Assembly: GCF_027797205.1 (NCBI RefSeq)
Contig: NZ_CP115607.1
Coordinates: 682,001-746,000 of the forward strand
Reading direction: 5' to 3'
Length of the DNA stretch: 64,000 nt
Source: Campylobacter sp. VBCF_01 NA2
Lineage (GTDB): Bacteria > Campylobacterota > Campylobacteria > Campylobacterales > Campylobacteraceae
Below, piece after piece: positions 49,452-57,523 of this stretch. The notes below the pieces were generated by a model. The model worked only from the letters and a program-made list of their open reading frames with translations, made no database searches and was not told the origin of the DNA. Both the position numbers and the translations under genes were made by a program. Numbering within the stretch: the first letter of the stretch is position 1; every line of letters starts with the position of its first letter.

Positions 49452-50366
49452 ATGAAAATAGCAAACGATGTAACAGATCTAATCGGCAACACTCCGTTAG
49501 TTAGGATTAATACCTTTTCAAAAAACGCGACAATACTTGCAAAAGCTGAGTTTCTAAACCCAAGCCACTCAGTCAAAGACCGTATCGCGTGGAATATCAT
49601 CAAGGTCGCCTTCGTGCAAAATCTCATCAACAAAGACACAATCCTAATCGAGCCAACCAGCGGAAATACAGGCGTAGGACTAGCCATGGTAGCTGCGAAA
49701 ATGGGGCTAAAACTAATCCTAACAATGCCAAGTTCGATGAGTATCGAAAGACAAAAGCTAATCGCGGCTTTTGGTGCGAAAATCGTGCTCACAGATCCGC
49801 AATTTGGCATGAAGGGTGCCGTGGATAAGGCAAACGAACTAGCCGAGGAAAACCCAAATTCCTTTATCCCAAGCCAGTTTGACAACCCGGCTAACCCACA
49901 AGCCCACTATGAGAGCACTGGCCCTGAGATTTGGCGCGATACAGACGGCAAAGTCGATATCCTAGTCGCTGGATTTGGCACAGGAGGCACGCTAAGCGGG
50001 ACAGCGAAATATCTCAAAGAGCAAAACCCTGATTTAAAGGTAATCGCGGTCGAGCCTGATTCGTCGCCATTAGCTAGTAGGGGGTGTGCTGGAAGTCACA
50101 AAATCCAAGGAATCGGCGCAAATTTCATACCGAAAAACCTAAATTTAGATATAATCGATGAGTATATCGCTGTCGCAAATGGCGCAGCTTTCGAGACTGC
50201 AAAGACTTTGGCGCAAAAAGAGGGCTTGCTAGTGGGCATTTCAAGCGGCGCAAATGTCTATGCGGCAAACATCGTCGCCAATCGCTTCGAAAATCGTGGC
50301 AAAATCATCGTAACCACGCTAAATGACACAGGCGAGAGATACCTTTCTACCGATTTATTCAAATAA
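49452..50366 (+). CDS. cysK: Cysteine synthase (O-acetylserine sulfhydrylase)
   Basis: Makes cysteine from O-acetylserine and sulfide. Seen: DLIGNTPLVRI, the PLP lysine 42 in NPSHSVKDRIAW, the substrate loop PTSGNTGVGLAM, SQFDNPANPQAHYESTGPEIW and GFGTGGTLSGTAKYLKE. 304 residues, full length. ATG behind AAAAAAGGAAA. In several bacteria this enzyme binds partner proteins, including CymR; the adjacent Rrf2 gene makes such a link plausible here. Confidence 0.95.
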   Translation: MKIANDVTDLIGNTPLVRINTFSKNATILAKAEFLNPSHSVKDRIAWNIIKVAFVQNLINKDTILIEPTSGNTGVGLAMVAAKMGLKLILTMPSSMSIERQKLIAAFGAKIVLTDPQFGMKGAVDKANELAEENPNSFIPSQFDNPANPQAHYESTGPEIWRDTDGKVDILVAGFGTGGTLSGTAKYLKEQNPDLKVIAVEPDSSPLASRGCAGSHKIQGIGANFIPKNLNLDIIDEYIAVANGAAFETAKTLAQKEGLLVGISSGANVYAANIVANRFENRGKIIVTTLNDTGERYLSTDLFK

Positions 50367-50445
50367 AATTTAATTTCAAATTTGCGAATTTTATAATTCG
50401 CAAATTTGCTTTTTACTACGAAAAAATTCCAACGCTAAATTTGCT

Positions 50446-50485
50446 GTCATTGCGAGGCGACAAAGTCGCTGTGGCAATCTACGAG
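50446..50485. repeat. CATTGCGAG repeat, arm A
   Basis: GTCATTGCGAGGCGACAAAG followed by TCGCTGTGGCAATCTACGAG, an imperfect palindrome. The gap 50367-50779 after cysK contains no gene and holds three copies of this unit plus one 3'-end repeat. Confidence 0.65.
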
Positions 50486-50517
50486 TTTAAAATTCCAAAC
50501 GCTAAATTTGCGAAATT
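50474..50517. repeat. 44-bp direct repeat, first copy
   Basis: Begins GCAATCTACGAGTTTAAAAT and ends TTTGCGAAATT. It is identical over 44 bp to 50662-50705, 188 bp away. The exactness suggests a recent duplication or recombination between two repeat units. Confidence 0.9.
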
Positions 50518-50529
50518 CATAAAATTTTA

Positions 50530-50562
50530 ATAAATTCCGCCAAAACACTGCGCCGAAATTTT
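50530..50562 (+). repeat. 3'-end dispersed repeat, copy 8
   Basis: TAAATTCCGCC then AACACTGCGCCGAAATTTT, a shortened unit about 164 bp after the cysK stop and in the sense of cysK. Confidence 0.6.
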
Positions 50563-50569
50563 AAATTCC

Positions 50570-50610
50570 GTAGATTGCTTCGAATTTGCTACGCAAATTC
50601 TCGCAATGAC
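50570..50610. repeat. CATTGCGAG repeat, inverted arm B
   Basis: GTAGATTGCTTCGAATTTGC continuing to CTCGCAATGAC, the reverse-complement form of arms A and C. Together with arm A it forms an inverted pair flanking about 85 bp. Confidence 0.65.
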
Positions 50611-50635
50611 ACTAGCGAGCAAATTTGTTTAATTT

Positions 50636-50673
50636 GTCATTGCGAGGAGCGGAGCGACGAAGCAATCTACGAG
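50636..50673. repeat. CATTGCGAG repeat, arm C
   Basis: GTCATTGCGAGGAGCGGAGC followed by GACGAAGCAATCTACGAG. The best-preserved arm of the family in the window; it runs into the second copy of the 44-bp direct repeat. Confidence 0.65.
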
Positions 50674-50705
50674 TTTAAAATTCCAAACGCTAAATTTGCG
50701 AAATT
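50662..50705. repeat. 44-bp direct repeat, second copy
   Basis: Identical to 50474-50517. It lies 75 bp before the ComEA-like gene. Confidence 0.9.
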
Positions 50706-50779
50706 GAAATTCCATAAATTTACACATTATTATCAAAATTTGCGCTAGAATTTGGCTAAATTTCATAAAAAGGAAAGTT

Positions 50780-51376
50780 ATGAAAAAGCTTTTTGTTTTT
50801 TTATTTTTGTGCGCTTCTTTGTGGGGCAAAATCAACATAAACGACGCGACTAGATACGAGCTAATGACCATTGGCGGGCTTGATGCGGGCAGGGCGGACA
50901 TGCTCATAAACTACCGCAAATCGCGCGAAATCACAGATGAAAATCAGCTAAAAAACATAACCGGTTTTGGCGGTTATGATACGACTAGGCTCGCGCAAAA
51001 TTTTGATTTGCAAGCCCTGCCAAAGCCAGAGCCTGTCCCAGAACCTAAAAAAGAGAGCGAACAAAACATAATCATAATCCAACCAGAAAAAAAGGTCTAT
51101 GTAAATCACCCGCCAAGATACCGCTACGAACAGAATTTCGGCAATGGTATCACTATCATAGAGGAGGGCAATCTACGACGCAGACCACTACCGCCACGCT
51201 ACGAGGAGCACCGAGGGCGCCGCTTTGGCGCGCATGAGCAAAACAGAGTCGCCAAACCTGCGCCAGTGCCACAGCACCTAACCACACAAAGAGCTAAGAG
51301 CTCCCAAAATAACTGCGTCATGCGAAATGGAATTTGCATAAGTGGCGAAGTGCGTGCCAGAGGCGTGTGGAGATAG
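50780..51376 (+). CDS. Exported helix-hairpin-helix protein, ComEA-like
   Basis: A 198-residue protein with a signal peptide (MKKLFVFLFLCASLWGK). A helix-hairpin-helix domain follows at about 17-75: ININDATRYELMTIGGLDAGRADMLINYR and ITGFGGYDTTRLAQNF, read as the N-A-x-x-x-E-L---G-----A--I--YR pattern of ComEA. The rest is a disordered Pro/Arg-rich tail (PKPEPVPEPKKE, RRRPLPPRYEEHRGRR) ending in a short CVMRNGICISG loop. ComEA binds incoming DNA in the periplasm during natural transformation. The tail is basic and could add DNA binding, but that is inference. ATG behind AAAAGGAAAG. Confidence 0.72.
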   Translation: MKKLFVFLFLCASLWGKININDATRYELMTIGGLDAGRADMLINYRKSREITDENQLKNITGFGGYDTTRLAQNFDLQALPKPEPVPEPKKESEQNIIIIQPEKKVYVNHPPRYRYEQNFGNGITIIEEGNLRRRPLPPRYEEHRGRRFGAHEQNRVAKPAPVPQHLTTQRAKSSQNNCVMRNGICISGEVRARGVWR

Positions 51377-51457
51377 GCTATCTGGCTTAAATTTTAAAAT
51401 CAAAGGGAAAAAATACGAAAAACAAGTCAGCACAAAATTTACAAAGGAAATTATTAT

Positions 51458-52291
51458 ATGAAAATTCATAAAAAGACCAAAATTCTACTTATTGCTTTAT
51501 CGATTATTGCCATAGTTGGATTGCCGATTATTGGGTATTTGAATTTCATTGGTTATAGTTTTAGACATCATAAAATTTTAACCAAAGATGAGTTGTTGCA
51601 AATTTTTACACAAGATGAGTTTGAATTTAAAGTCTATATTATAGAAAGCTACAACCAAGAAAATCATGGCAACAAATTTTACGAGTTAGATAAAAATTTG
51701 GCTATGGACGAAATGATTTTGGAAATATCCGAAATCATAAATTCTCATATAGATGATAATGGGACTTTTGATTTACTTCAAGGAATATCAAATAATTTTG
51801 ATATAAAAGACATAACACAAGAAATCGTAAATATAAACGAAAAAATTCCTTACTACAAAGAAGACGCTCAAATTATCGCCGACTATAACAAAGAAAGTCA
51901 CGGGAATTGGGTTTATGCGGGATTTAGCAAGATTAATTATCCTGTTGGAAAAACTGTAATATTTGACGATATAAAGAATTTTTCGATTTACCCTTCCGAC
52001 GCTTTTGAGATAAAAGAGTGTGAAATACCTACTAGTTTTGTTGGTAGATTGCTTGGTAAAAGTAAGTATTGTAGAAAAAAGAAAACTTTCGTATATATCG
52101 ATAAATGCTACAAAACACCAGATGAACTTGTTTGTGCGGACAGTGATTTACAAGAAATAAAATCTGAAATAGAAAAATTTCGTGACGGACACAAAGGTGG
52201 CATTTCTAATGCTATTTGGATTTATGAAATTCCTATAAATAACGACGGAATTAATAAAAAGCAATGGCGGTGGCAATGGATAGGCAAATAG
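51458..52291 (+). CDS. AT-rich membrane-anchored hypothetical protein
   Basis: A 277-residue protein with one N-terminal membrane span (ILLIALSIIAIVGLPIIGYL) behind a basic start, so probably anchored with the bulk in the periplasm. Two segments resemble each other: YIIESYNQENHGNKFYELDK (about 59-78) and QIIADYNKESHGNWVYAGF (about 138-156), sharing II--YN-E-HGN--Y. There are four cysteines near the C-terminus. No family recognised. Its base composition is far more AT-rich than that of its neighbours, as for 1334-1693. ATG behind AAAGGAAAT. Confidence 0.65.
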   Translation: MKIHKKTKILLIALSIIAIVGLPIIGYLNFIGYSFRHHKILTKDELLQIFTQDEFEFKVYIIESYNQENHGNKFYELDKNLAMDEMILEISEIINSHIDDNGTFDLLQGISNNFDIKDITQEIVNINEKIPYYKEDAQIIADYNKESHGNWVYAGFSKINYPVGKTVIFDDIKNFSIYPSDAFEIKECEIPTSFVGRLLGKSKYCRKKKTFVYIDKCYKTPDELVCADSDLQEIKSEIEKFRDGHKGGISNAIWIYEIPINNDGINKKQWRWQWIGK

Positions 52292-52336
52292 CTTATCTCG
52301 CTCAACAAATAATTAAAATTTAAAAAGGAATAAAAA

Positions 52337-52423
52337 ATGTCAAATACAAACTTAAAAGAAAAAGAGTTAAATTTAGACAGCGACCAAGCCCAAAAATGTC
52401 TGCTTGACACGCAAAACATATAG
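52337..52423 (+). CDS. Possible short ORF or gene remnant
   Basis: ATG at 52337 with AAGGAATAAA at good distance, then 28 codons (MSNTNLKEKELNLDSDQAQK and eight more) and TAG. The ribosome site is convincing, but the peptide has no recognisable family. It could be the front end of a gene that has since decayed, since the next 350 bp carries no continuation I can follow. Confidence 0.3.
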   Translation: MSNTNLKEKELNLDSDQAQKCLLDTQNI

Positions 52424-52724
52424 GGGCTATGAGACGACCTGCGAAGATAGGCACCATTATTTTATATCGTTGTATAAAATCCGTTAATTTTCTCGTTTTA
52501 AAATTTTAGCTTCGACGATATGATAAATTTAAAGAGGGCAAATTTTAAACTGCATTTGAATAGATGGCTAAGGACACGAAATTTTGACATAATACGCTGA
52601 TAAAATTACTTAAAAATAGAGTTACTAGTCTAAATTTATACCACAAGCCAAAATCGTTTTTAAGCTATTTTACGGATTTCAAGTCATTTAAATTTTAACT
52701 TTCCAAAATGCTACAAATTTTGCT

Positions 52725-52746
52725 AAATTTTCGGGGCAGTGTTACC
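52725..52746 (-). repeat. 3'-end dispersed repeat core, copy 9
   Basis: AAATTTTCGGGGCAGTGTTA on the plus strand, hence in the sense of the minus-strand cmoA gene, 23 bp after its stop. Confidence 0.5.
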
Positions 52747-52769
52747 AAAAAATAAGGGGCGAAATTTGC

Positions 52770-53474
52770 CTATTTTCTCGCCATAAAAACAGCGAAATTC
52801 GCCCATTTAAAGATAATTTCCACGCTGGCAAATCCGGCATTAAGCGCGAGTGTTTTGTTCTCGCTCTCGGTGTATGGTATGAGCACATTTTCGAGCGCTT
52901 TGCGCTTTTGGGCGATTTCGAACTTCGAATAGCCTTGATTTTCTTTGTAATTTTCGTAAATTTCAATCATATTTTTGCTAAGCGTTTTATCCTCATAAAC
53001 GAGCTTTTCAGCGAAAATCAAAACCCCGTTTTTGCCCAAATTTTCATAAATTTTGCGCATAAATTCCGCCCGTTTTATCGGGCGAATAAACTGCAAAGTG
53101 TAGTTTAAAATCACGGCGTCAAAGCCCTTAAAATCGCACTCTAAGATATCTTCGCACGAAAATTTTATCTGCGCGCCAAAAGCAGCGGTTTTTGCCGCGG
53201 CGATTTCTAGCATTGCTTCGGAGTTATCCACGCCAAAAAGCGCCAAATCAGGGCGCATTTGATACAAGCTAAGCAAAATCCCAGCCGTCGAGCAGCCAAG
53301 GTCTATGGCTTTGGCACCATGAGCCAAAATCCGTGCCAAAAGCTCGCAAATAAGCTCGGAGCTTTGCTTATAAAACGGCACCGAGCGCGCGATCATATCG
53401 TCAAAGACGCTAGCGACGCTTTTGTCGAACTCAAACTGCTTTTTTATCGGCGTTTTGAAAATTTCATCTTTCAT
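52770..53474 (-). CDS. cmoA: Carboxy-S-adenosyl-L-methionine synthase
   Basis: Makes carboxy-SAM from SAM and prephenate for modification of uridine 34 in tRNA. Seen: FDKSVASVFDDMIARSVPFY at the N-terminus, which is the CmoA signature, the SAM site AIDLGCSTAGILLSL, LFGVDNSEAMLEIA, and LNYTLQFIRP. 234 residues. It overlaps the end of ribF by 11 bp. The partner transferase CmoB is encoded at the right window edge, on the same strand and separated by the eleven-gene run. It is the last gene of that run. Confidence 0.92.
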   Translation of the reverse strand: MKDEIFKTPIKKQFEFDKSVASVFDDMIARSVPFYKQSSELICELLARILAHGAKAIDLGCSTAGILLSLYQMRPDLALFGVDNSEAMLEIAAAKTAAFGAQIKFSCEDILECDFKGFDAVILNYTLQFIRPIKRAEFMRKIYENLGKNGVLIFAEKLVYEDKTLSKNMIEIYENYKENQGYSKFEIAQKRKALENVLIPYTESENKTLALNAGFASVEIIFKWANFAVFMARK

Positions 53475-54369
53475 ATTTGTTTCCTAAAATATCCCTAGCA
53501 AGGGTGATGTCGCTTGAAATTTGCGCTTTTAATTCGCCCAAATTTGCAAATTTTTTGTTTTCGCGGATAAATTTGATAAATTTCACGCTCGCACGCTTTG
53601 GCGTGAAATTTGCGCCAAACTCCCCTAAAATATGCGTTTCTATGGCGAAATTGCTATCCGTGCTGACCCTGTGCCCTATAAAAGATACGCTTTTGTAAAT
53701 TTTGTTTTTTACCCTGCACAGCGTGGCATAAACGCCAAATTTTGGCATATAAAACTCGCTAGCATCTAGATTTAGCGTCGCAAACAGCTCCTTTGCGCCA
53801 AGCCCTTGACCGCTGATGACTTTGCCAGAGATTTCATACTCCCTCCCCAAAAACTTCGCCGCCTTCTCGCACTCACCAGCGTTTAAAAACTCCTTTATCA
53901 GCCTCGTATGCACGCCCACGCCGTCGATTTTATACTCGTCGATTATGAGCGTTTCACCGGCGAAATTCGCGCGCAAAAATTCTGCGTCGCTGGCTCTATT
54001 TTTGCCAAATTTAAAATCATTTCCGACTACGATTTTTTCTAAATTTGGAAAATTTGCGTTTAAAAGTGCGATAAATTCGGCTCCGCTTAAATTTTTCACC
54101 TTAGCTAAATCGCAGTAAAAAATCTCTTTTTCGCAAATTTGGCTAATTAGGCTAGGTGGCGTGAGTTTGGGCGCAGTATCGGCGATGACTATGATTATGC
54201 CACCATGCTCGCCAAGAGCGTCAAATAGCTTTTGATGAGCCCTGTGAAATCCGTCGAAATTGCCGATAGCAAGGGCTTTAATCTCGCTTTTTTTCGCTCC
54301 ATTTAAATTTAGAAATTTCTCGTTTTCGCCAAATTTGGCTAGGATTGAAATTTCGCTAGGCTCACTCAT
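53464..54369 (-). CDS. ribF: Bifunctional riboflavin kinase / FAD synthetase
   Basis: Converts riboflavin to FMN and then FAD. The N-terminal adenylyltransferase has ALAIGNFDGFHRAHQKLFD and VVGNDFKFGKNRASD. The C-terminal kinase has ISGKVISGQGLGAKELFATLNLD, with the PTAN-like motif read as FATLN, and IETHILGEF. The last helices are weakly conserved. A start at 54384 is possible, but ATG at 54369 overlaps the lipocalin stop in the ATGA manner used throughout this cluster. About 301 residues. ligA-tlyA-ribF-cmoA is also a C. jejuni neighbourhood. Confidence 0.9.
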   Translation of the reverse strand: MSEPSEISILAKFGENEKFLNLNGAKKSEIKALAIGNFDGFHRAHQKLFDALGEHGGIIIVIADTAPKLTPPSLISQICEKEIFYCDLAKVKNLSGAEFIALLNANFPNLEKIVVGNDFKFGKNRASDAEFLRANFAGETLIIDEYKIDGVGVHTRLIKEFLNAGECEKAAKFLGREYEISGKVISGQGLGAKELFATLNLDASEFYMPKFGVYATLCRVKNKIYKSVSFIGHRVSTDSNFAIETHILGEFGANFTPKRASVKFIKFIRENKKFANLGELKAQISSDITLARDILGNKYER

Positions 54370-54881
54370 TTTTGCTTCGTCCATACGATTTTTTGGGTGT
54401 CATAGCCACTTTCTTTGGCTTTGTTTAGGTAGATATTTTTGATGAGTTCGGGCATGGTTTTGGTGCGCGAAAGCATATAAAGCTCGCCTGTGTTTTCGCC
54501 AAAAACGAGCGCGTAGCTGTAATCCACATCGGTTTGAGCGACGCTAAATTTGGCATTTTTTATCATACCTTTGCGAACTAAATTTCCCTCGGATTTTTTG
54601 CCTACAAAGGCTAGTTCTTCGCTAGATAATTTGATTTTTCCGCTTTGGCTTTGGGCTGATTTTAGCATATTTATCGAGCCGTTTTTATCGACAAAAATCT
54701 CATAAGCTGTGTTTTCTAACTCGCCTGTAAAGCCCTTGATATGGGCTATCTCATACCAGCCGCCGCAAAATTTAGCTATGTCAAAATCCCGCGTGATAGG
54801 CGCGTTTGGCGAAATGCTTTTGGCACACGCCCCTAGGAAAAATATAGTTAAAGTTAAAATTAAAATTTGCTTAAATTTCAT
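54366..54881 (-). CDS. Lipocalin-family outer-membrane lipoprotein (Blc-like)
   Basis: A 171-residue lipoprotein. The signal ends FFLGAC, a good lipobox, with Cys19 lipidated. The mature part is a small beta-barrel with the lipocalin Gly-x-Trp motif in FCGGWYEIAHIKGF and the later YALVFGENTGELYMLSRTKTM. Bacterial lipocalins bind lysophospholipids or fatty acids under envelope stress. Placed between tlyA and ribF with zero or negative spacing, so it is in the same transcript. Confidence 0.87.
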   Translation of the reverse strand: MKFKQILILTLTIFFLGACAKSISPNAPITRDFDIAKFCGGWYEIAHIKGFTGELENTAYEIFVDKNGSINMLKSAQSQSGKIKLSSEELAFVGKKSEGNLVRKGMIKNAKFSVAQTDVDYSYALVFGENTGELYMLSRTKTMPELIKNIYLNKAKESGYDTQKIVWTKQK

Positions 54882-55586
54882 CTATTCTCCTTTTTTATAA
54901 TGATAGAAAAACTCCTGATTTCCTTCTTTGCCTTTGATTTGACAAGGGAGTTTTTGTATCATTATAAGCCCCATTTTAGCGCAGTTTAACTCAAATTTCG
55001 CCATTGCTTGTTCGACTAGCTTTTCATTTTTTATGACACCTTTTTTATCTCGTTTTGCACCCACGCCGACCTCGAATTGCGGTTTGAAAAGCAAGATTAT
55101 ATCGCGCGAAGCAAGGCACAAAATGCTAGGCAAAATTTTCTCAATCCCGATAAAGCTCACATCGCAGGTGATTAGCTCAAAACTCGTTTGACTCTCAAAC
55201 TCCCTGATATCGGTGTTTTCGCGCACGATTACACGCGGATCGTGGCGCAAGCTATCATCTAGCTGTGCGCTTCCCACATCGAGGGCTACGACCTCGCTTG
55301 CGCCGTATTTTAGCAAAATTTGCACAAATCCGCCCGTCGATGAGCCGATATCTAGGGCGCGCACGCCAGTGATATCAAGCGCGCACTCATCTAAAAATCC
55401 CTTTAATTTCAGCGCGCCACGGCTTACGAAAATCTCGTCTGTCGCGCTAATCTCGCCACTTTCTATTTCGGCTGATACCTTGCCTAAAATTTCGCCATTT
55501 AGCAAAATTTTGCCCTCTTTAATGAGATTTTGGGCTTTGTTTCGACTGATTTTTAGAGCCTGGGCCACGAAACTATCAAATCTCAC
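54882..55586 (-). CDS. tlyA: rRNA 2'-O-methyltransferase TlyA
   Basis: Methylates the 2'-hydroxyl of cytidine in rRNA, which affects capreomycin sensitivity and virulence in C. jejuni. An N-terminal S4 RNA-binding domain (RFDSFVAQALKISRNKAQNLIKEGKI, read in parts) precedes a FtsJ-like fold. The catalytic Lys-Asp-Lys set is visible as SRGALKLKG, ITCDVSFI and LLFKPQFEVG; the SAM site is ALDIGSSTGGF. The GTG at 55586 is chosen because it gives the MRFDSF start seen in C. jejuni and follows GAGGAAA; the frame is open to 55607. It overlaps ligA by 11 bp. Confidence 0.92.
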   Translation of the reverse strand: MRFDSFVAQALKISRNKAQNLIKEGKILLNGEILGKVSAEIESGEISATDEIFVSRGALKLKGFLDECALDITGVRALDIGSSTGGFVQILLKYGASEVVALDVGSAQLDDSLRHDPRVIVRENTDIREFESQTSFELITCDVSFIGIEKILPSILCLASRDIILLFKPQFEVGVGAKRDKKGVIKNEKLVEQAMAKFELNCAKMGLIMIQKLPCQIKGKEGNQEFFYHYKKGE

Positions 55587-57522
55587 GCGCCATTTCCTCA
55601 AACTCATCTTCGCTTAGCGTGCGCACGCCAAGGGCATTTGCCTTATCTAGCTTGCTTCCAGCCTCGCTTCCATAAATCACAAAATCGGTTTTGGCTGATA
55701 CTGAGCCAGAAACCTTTGCGCCCATTTGCAAAAGGCGGTTTTTGATCTCGTCTCTGGGACGCGACATGGTGCCAGTAAGCACGATAGTCTTGCCTGTAAA
55801 GGCGGTTTGCGTGGTTTTGCTCTTAGAAATTTGTGGATTTATGATTGTGATTAAATTACGAATTTTTTCTCTGTTTTCGGCGCAAAATTCGCAAAAACTC
55901 TTCGCCATAGCCTCTCCAAAATTTTCTAAATTTAGCACCTCTTCATAGCTAGCGTCTAGCCATTTCTCGCCAAAACTCTCGGCGATTTTGCGCGCTGCGA
56001 CCTCGCCTATATGCTCGATACCAAGCCCGCTGATGAAGCGATAAAGCTGTGCGCCCTTGCTCGAATTTATAGCGTTTAAGAGATTTGAAATTTTTTTATC
56101 TTTAAAGCCTTCAAGCCCCGCAAAATCAGCTTCGCTAAGCGCGTAAATATCGGCGATTTCGTTAATTTTGCCAAGGCTATGAAGCAAGCTAATCGTAGCC
56201 TCGCTTAGCCCTTCGATATTCATACATTTTTTCGAGCAAAAATAGATCAAAGCCCCTACAATCCGTGCTTTGCAACTCAAATTTTGACATTTTATCAAAG
56301 CACCCTCATCTAGCAGGCCACCGCCACATACAGGACATGCACTAGGGCGAGTTATGGGCGTTTGCGAGCCGTCTCTGCGCCCAGCAAAGACGCTTGTGAT
56401 TTTTGGGATTACATCGCCGCTTCGTATAATTCCCACAAAATCGTTTTTCATCAGCCCCAAGCGCTCGATTTCATCGAAATTATGAAGCGTAGCGTTGCTG
56501 ACATTTGCCCCGTCGATATTGACGCTTTCGACCACCGCCACAGGGGTGATTGCGCCCGTTCTGCCTACTTGCAAAACAATGTCTTTTAGCCTTGTAACCT
56601 TTTCGATAGCTGGGAATTTATACGCTACCATGAAACGCGGAAATTTCACGGTGTATCCCAGCAAATCGCACTTTGCGACATCATTTATGCGAAGCACCAT
56701 GCCATCAAGCATCAAATCTTTTTTCTCGCGCAGGGCGTGCAAATCCTCGTAAGCCTTGCGGATTTCATTTGCACTCGCGCAAATTCGCCTAAAATCGTCC
56801 CTCTTAAAGCCAAGACTTCGCACGAACTCCATAATCTCGCTATGTCGCGTGAAATTTAATTTATTTTCGCCCACGCCCCAAGGTATGAATTGAAGTTTTC
56901 GCCTTGCTACGACCGCGCTATCTAGCTGGCGAAGGCTTCCAGCTGCGGCGTTGCGCGGGTTTGAAAACAGCGCTTCGCCATTTTGCGCGCGTTCGTCGTT
57001 TAGAGCGTCAAAATCGCTTTTAGCAATCAAAACTTCGCCACGAATTTCGATTTTTTCGTTATATGGGATTTGAAGTGGGATAGATTTTATCGCTCTTGCA
57101 TTGGCGGTTACATTTTCGCCGATTTTGCCGTCCCCGCGTGTGGCAGCCGAGATTAAAATGCCGTCTTCGTAGGTCAAATTTAGGCTCGCTCCGTCAAATT
57201 TCGGCTCGACATAAAAATCTAAATTTGCCTTTTCTCCACGCCCAAGCCACGCCACAAGCTCGCCGTCGTTAAAAATATCCTCCATAGACCACATTTGCGC
57301 GCCGTGAGAAAGCTTTTCGAAACCCTCGCTAAGCTCACCTCCGATACGCAAAGTAGGGGAGTATGGCAAAATTCGCTCTGGGTGGGCGCGCTCGAAGATT
57401 TCGACCTTGCTATATAGCGTGTCGTATTCTTCGTCGCTAGCGATTGGATTATCCTGCGTGTAATACGCTCTCGCCCATAAATTCAGGGTTTGGACGGCAT
57501 TTTTGTATTCGTTAAAATCCAT
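55576..57522 (-). CDS. ligA: NAD-dependent DNA ligase
   Basis: Essential replicative ligase. Adenylation domain with the active lysine (about 108) in EPKFDGASLNL, then MVLRINDV, the OB fold with VGRTGAITPVAVVE, a four-cysteine zinc finger (CPVCGG and CQNLSCKAR), helix-hairpin-helix repeats (FISGLGIEHIGEVAARKIAE) and a C-terminal BRCT domain (GKTIVLTGTMSRPRDEIKNR). 648 residues from the ATG at 57522, which has GGGAAAT upstream; the preceding in-frame TTG at 57534 lies inside kdsB. One base separates kdsB and ligA. Confidence 0.96.
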   Translation of the reverse strand: MDFNEYKNAVQTLNLWARAYYTQDNPIASDEEYDTLYSKVEIFERAHPERILPYSPTLRIGGELSEGFEKLSHGAQMWSMEDIFNDGELVAWLGRGEKANLDFYVEPKFDGASLNLTYEDGILISAATRGDGKIGENVTANARAIKSIPLQIPYNEKIEIRGEVLIAKSDFDALNDERAQNGEALFSNPRNAAAGSLRQLDSAVVARRKLQFIPWGVGENKLNFTRHSEIMEFVRSLGFKRDDFRRICASANEIRKAYEDLHALREKKDLMLDGMVLRINDVAKCDLLGYTVKFPRFMVAYKFPAIEKVTRLKDIVLQVGRTGAITPVAVVESVNIDGANVSNATLHNFDEIERLGLMKNDFVGIIRSGDVIPKITSVFAGRRDGSQTPITRPSACPVCGGGLLDEGALIKCQNLSCKARIVGALIYFCSKKCMNIEGLSEATISLLHSLGKINEIADIYALSEADFAGLEGFKDKKISNLLNAINSSKGAQLYRFISGLGIEHIGEVAARKIAESFGEKWLDASYEEVLNLENFGEAMAKSFCEFCAENREKIRNLITIINPQISKSKTTQTAFTGKTIVLTGTMSRPRDEIKNRLLQMGAKVSGSVSAKTDFVIYGSEAGSKLDKANALGVRTLSEDEFEEMAREI

Positions 57523-57523
57523 T

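Larger units (their letters stand above)
52292..52769. other. Mostly gene-less stretch
   Basis: 478 bp of AT-rich DNA between the orphan membrane protein and the convergent cmoA. It holds a possible 28-codon frame at its left end, and one 3'-end repeat core at its right end. I see no other coding potential, no strong hairpin and no arm of the CATTGCGAG family. Confidence 0.5.

Noticed and set aside
49427-49885. 152-residue minus-strand frame
   Set aside because: Antisense shadow of cysK.
52584-52606. TTGACA with TAAAAT as a promoter
   Set aside because: Only 11 bases apart and no gene follows on the plus strand.
54168-54182. GGGCGCAGTATCGG match to the 3'-end repeat core
   Set aside because: It lies inside ribF and encodes part of a normal RibF segment; flanking bases do not match the repeat, so chance is likely.
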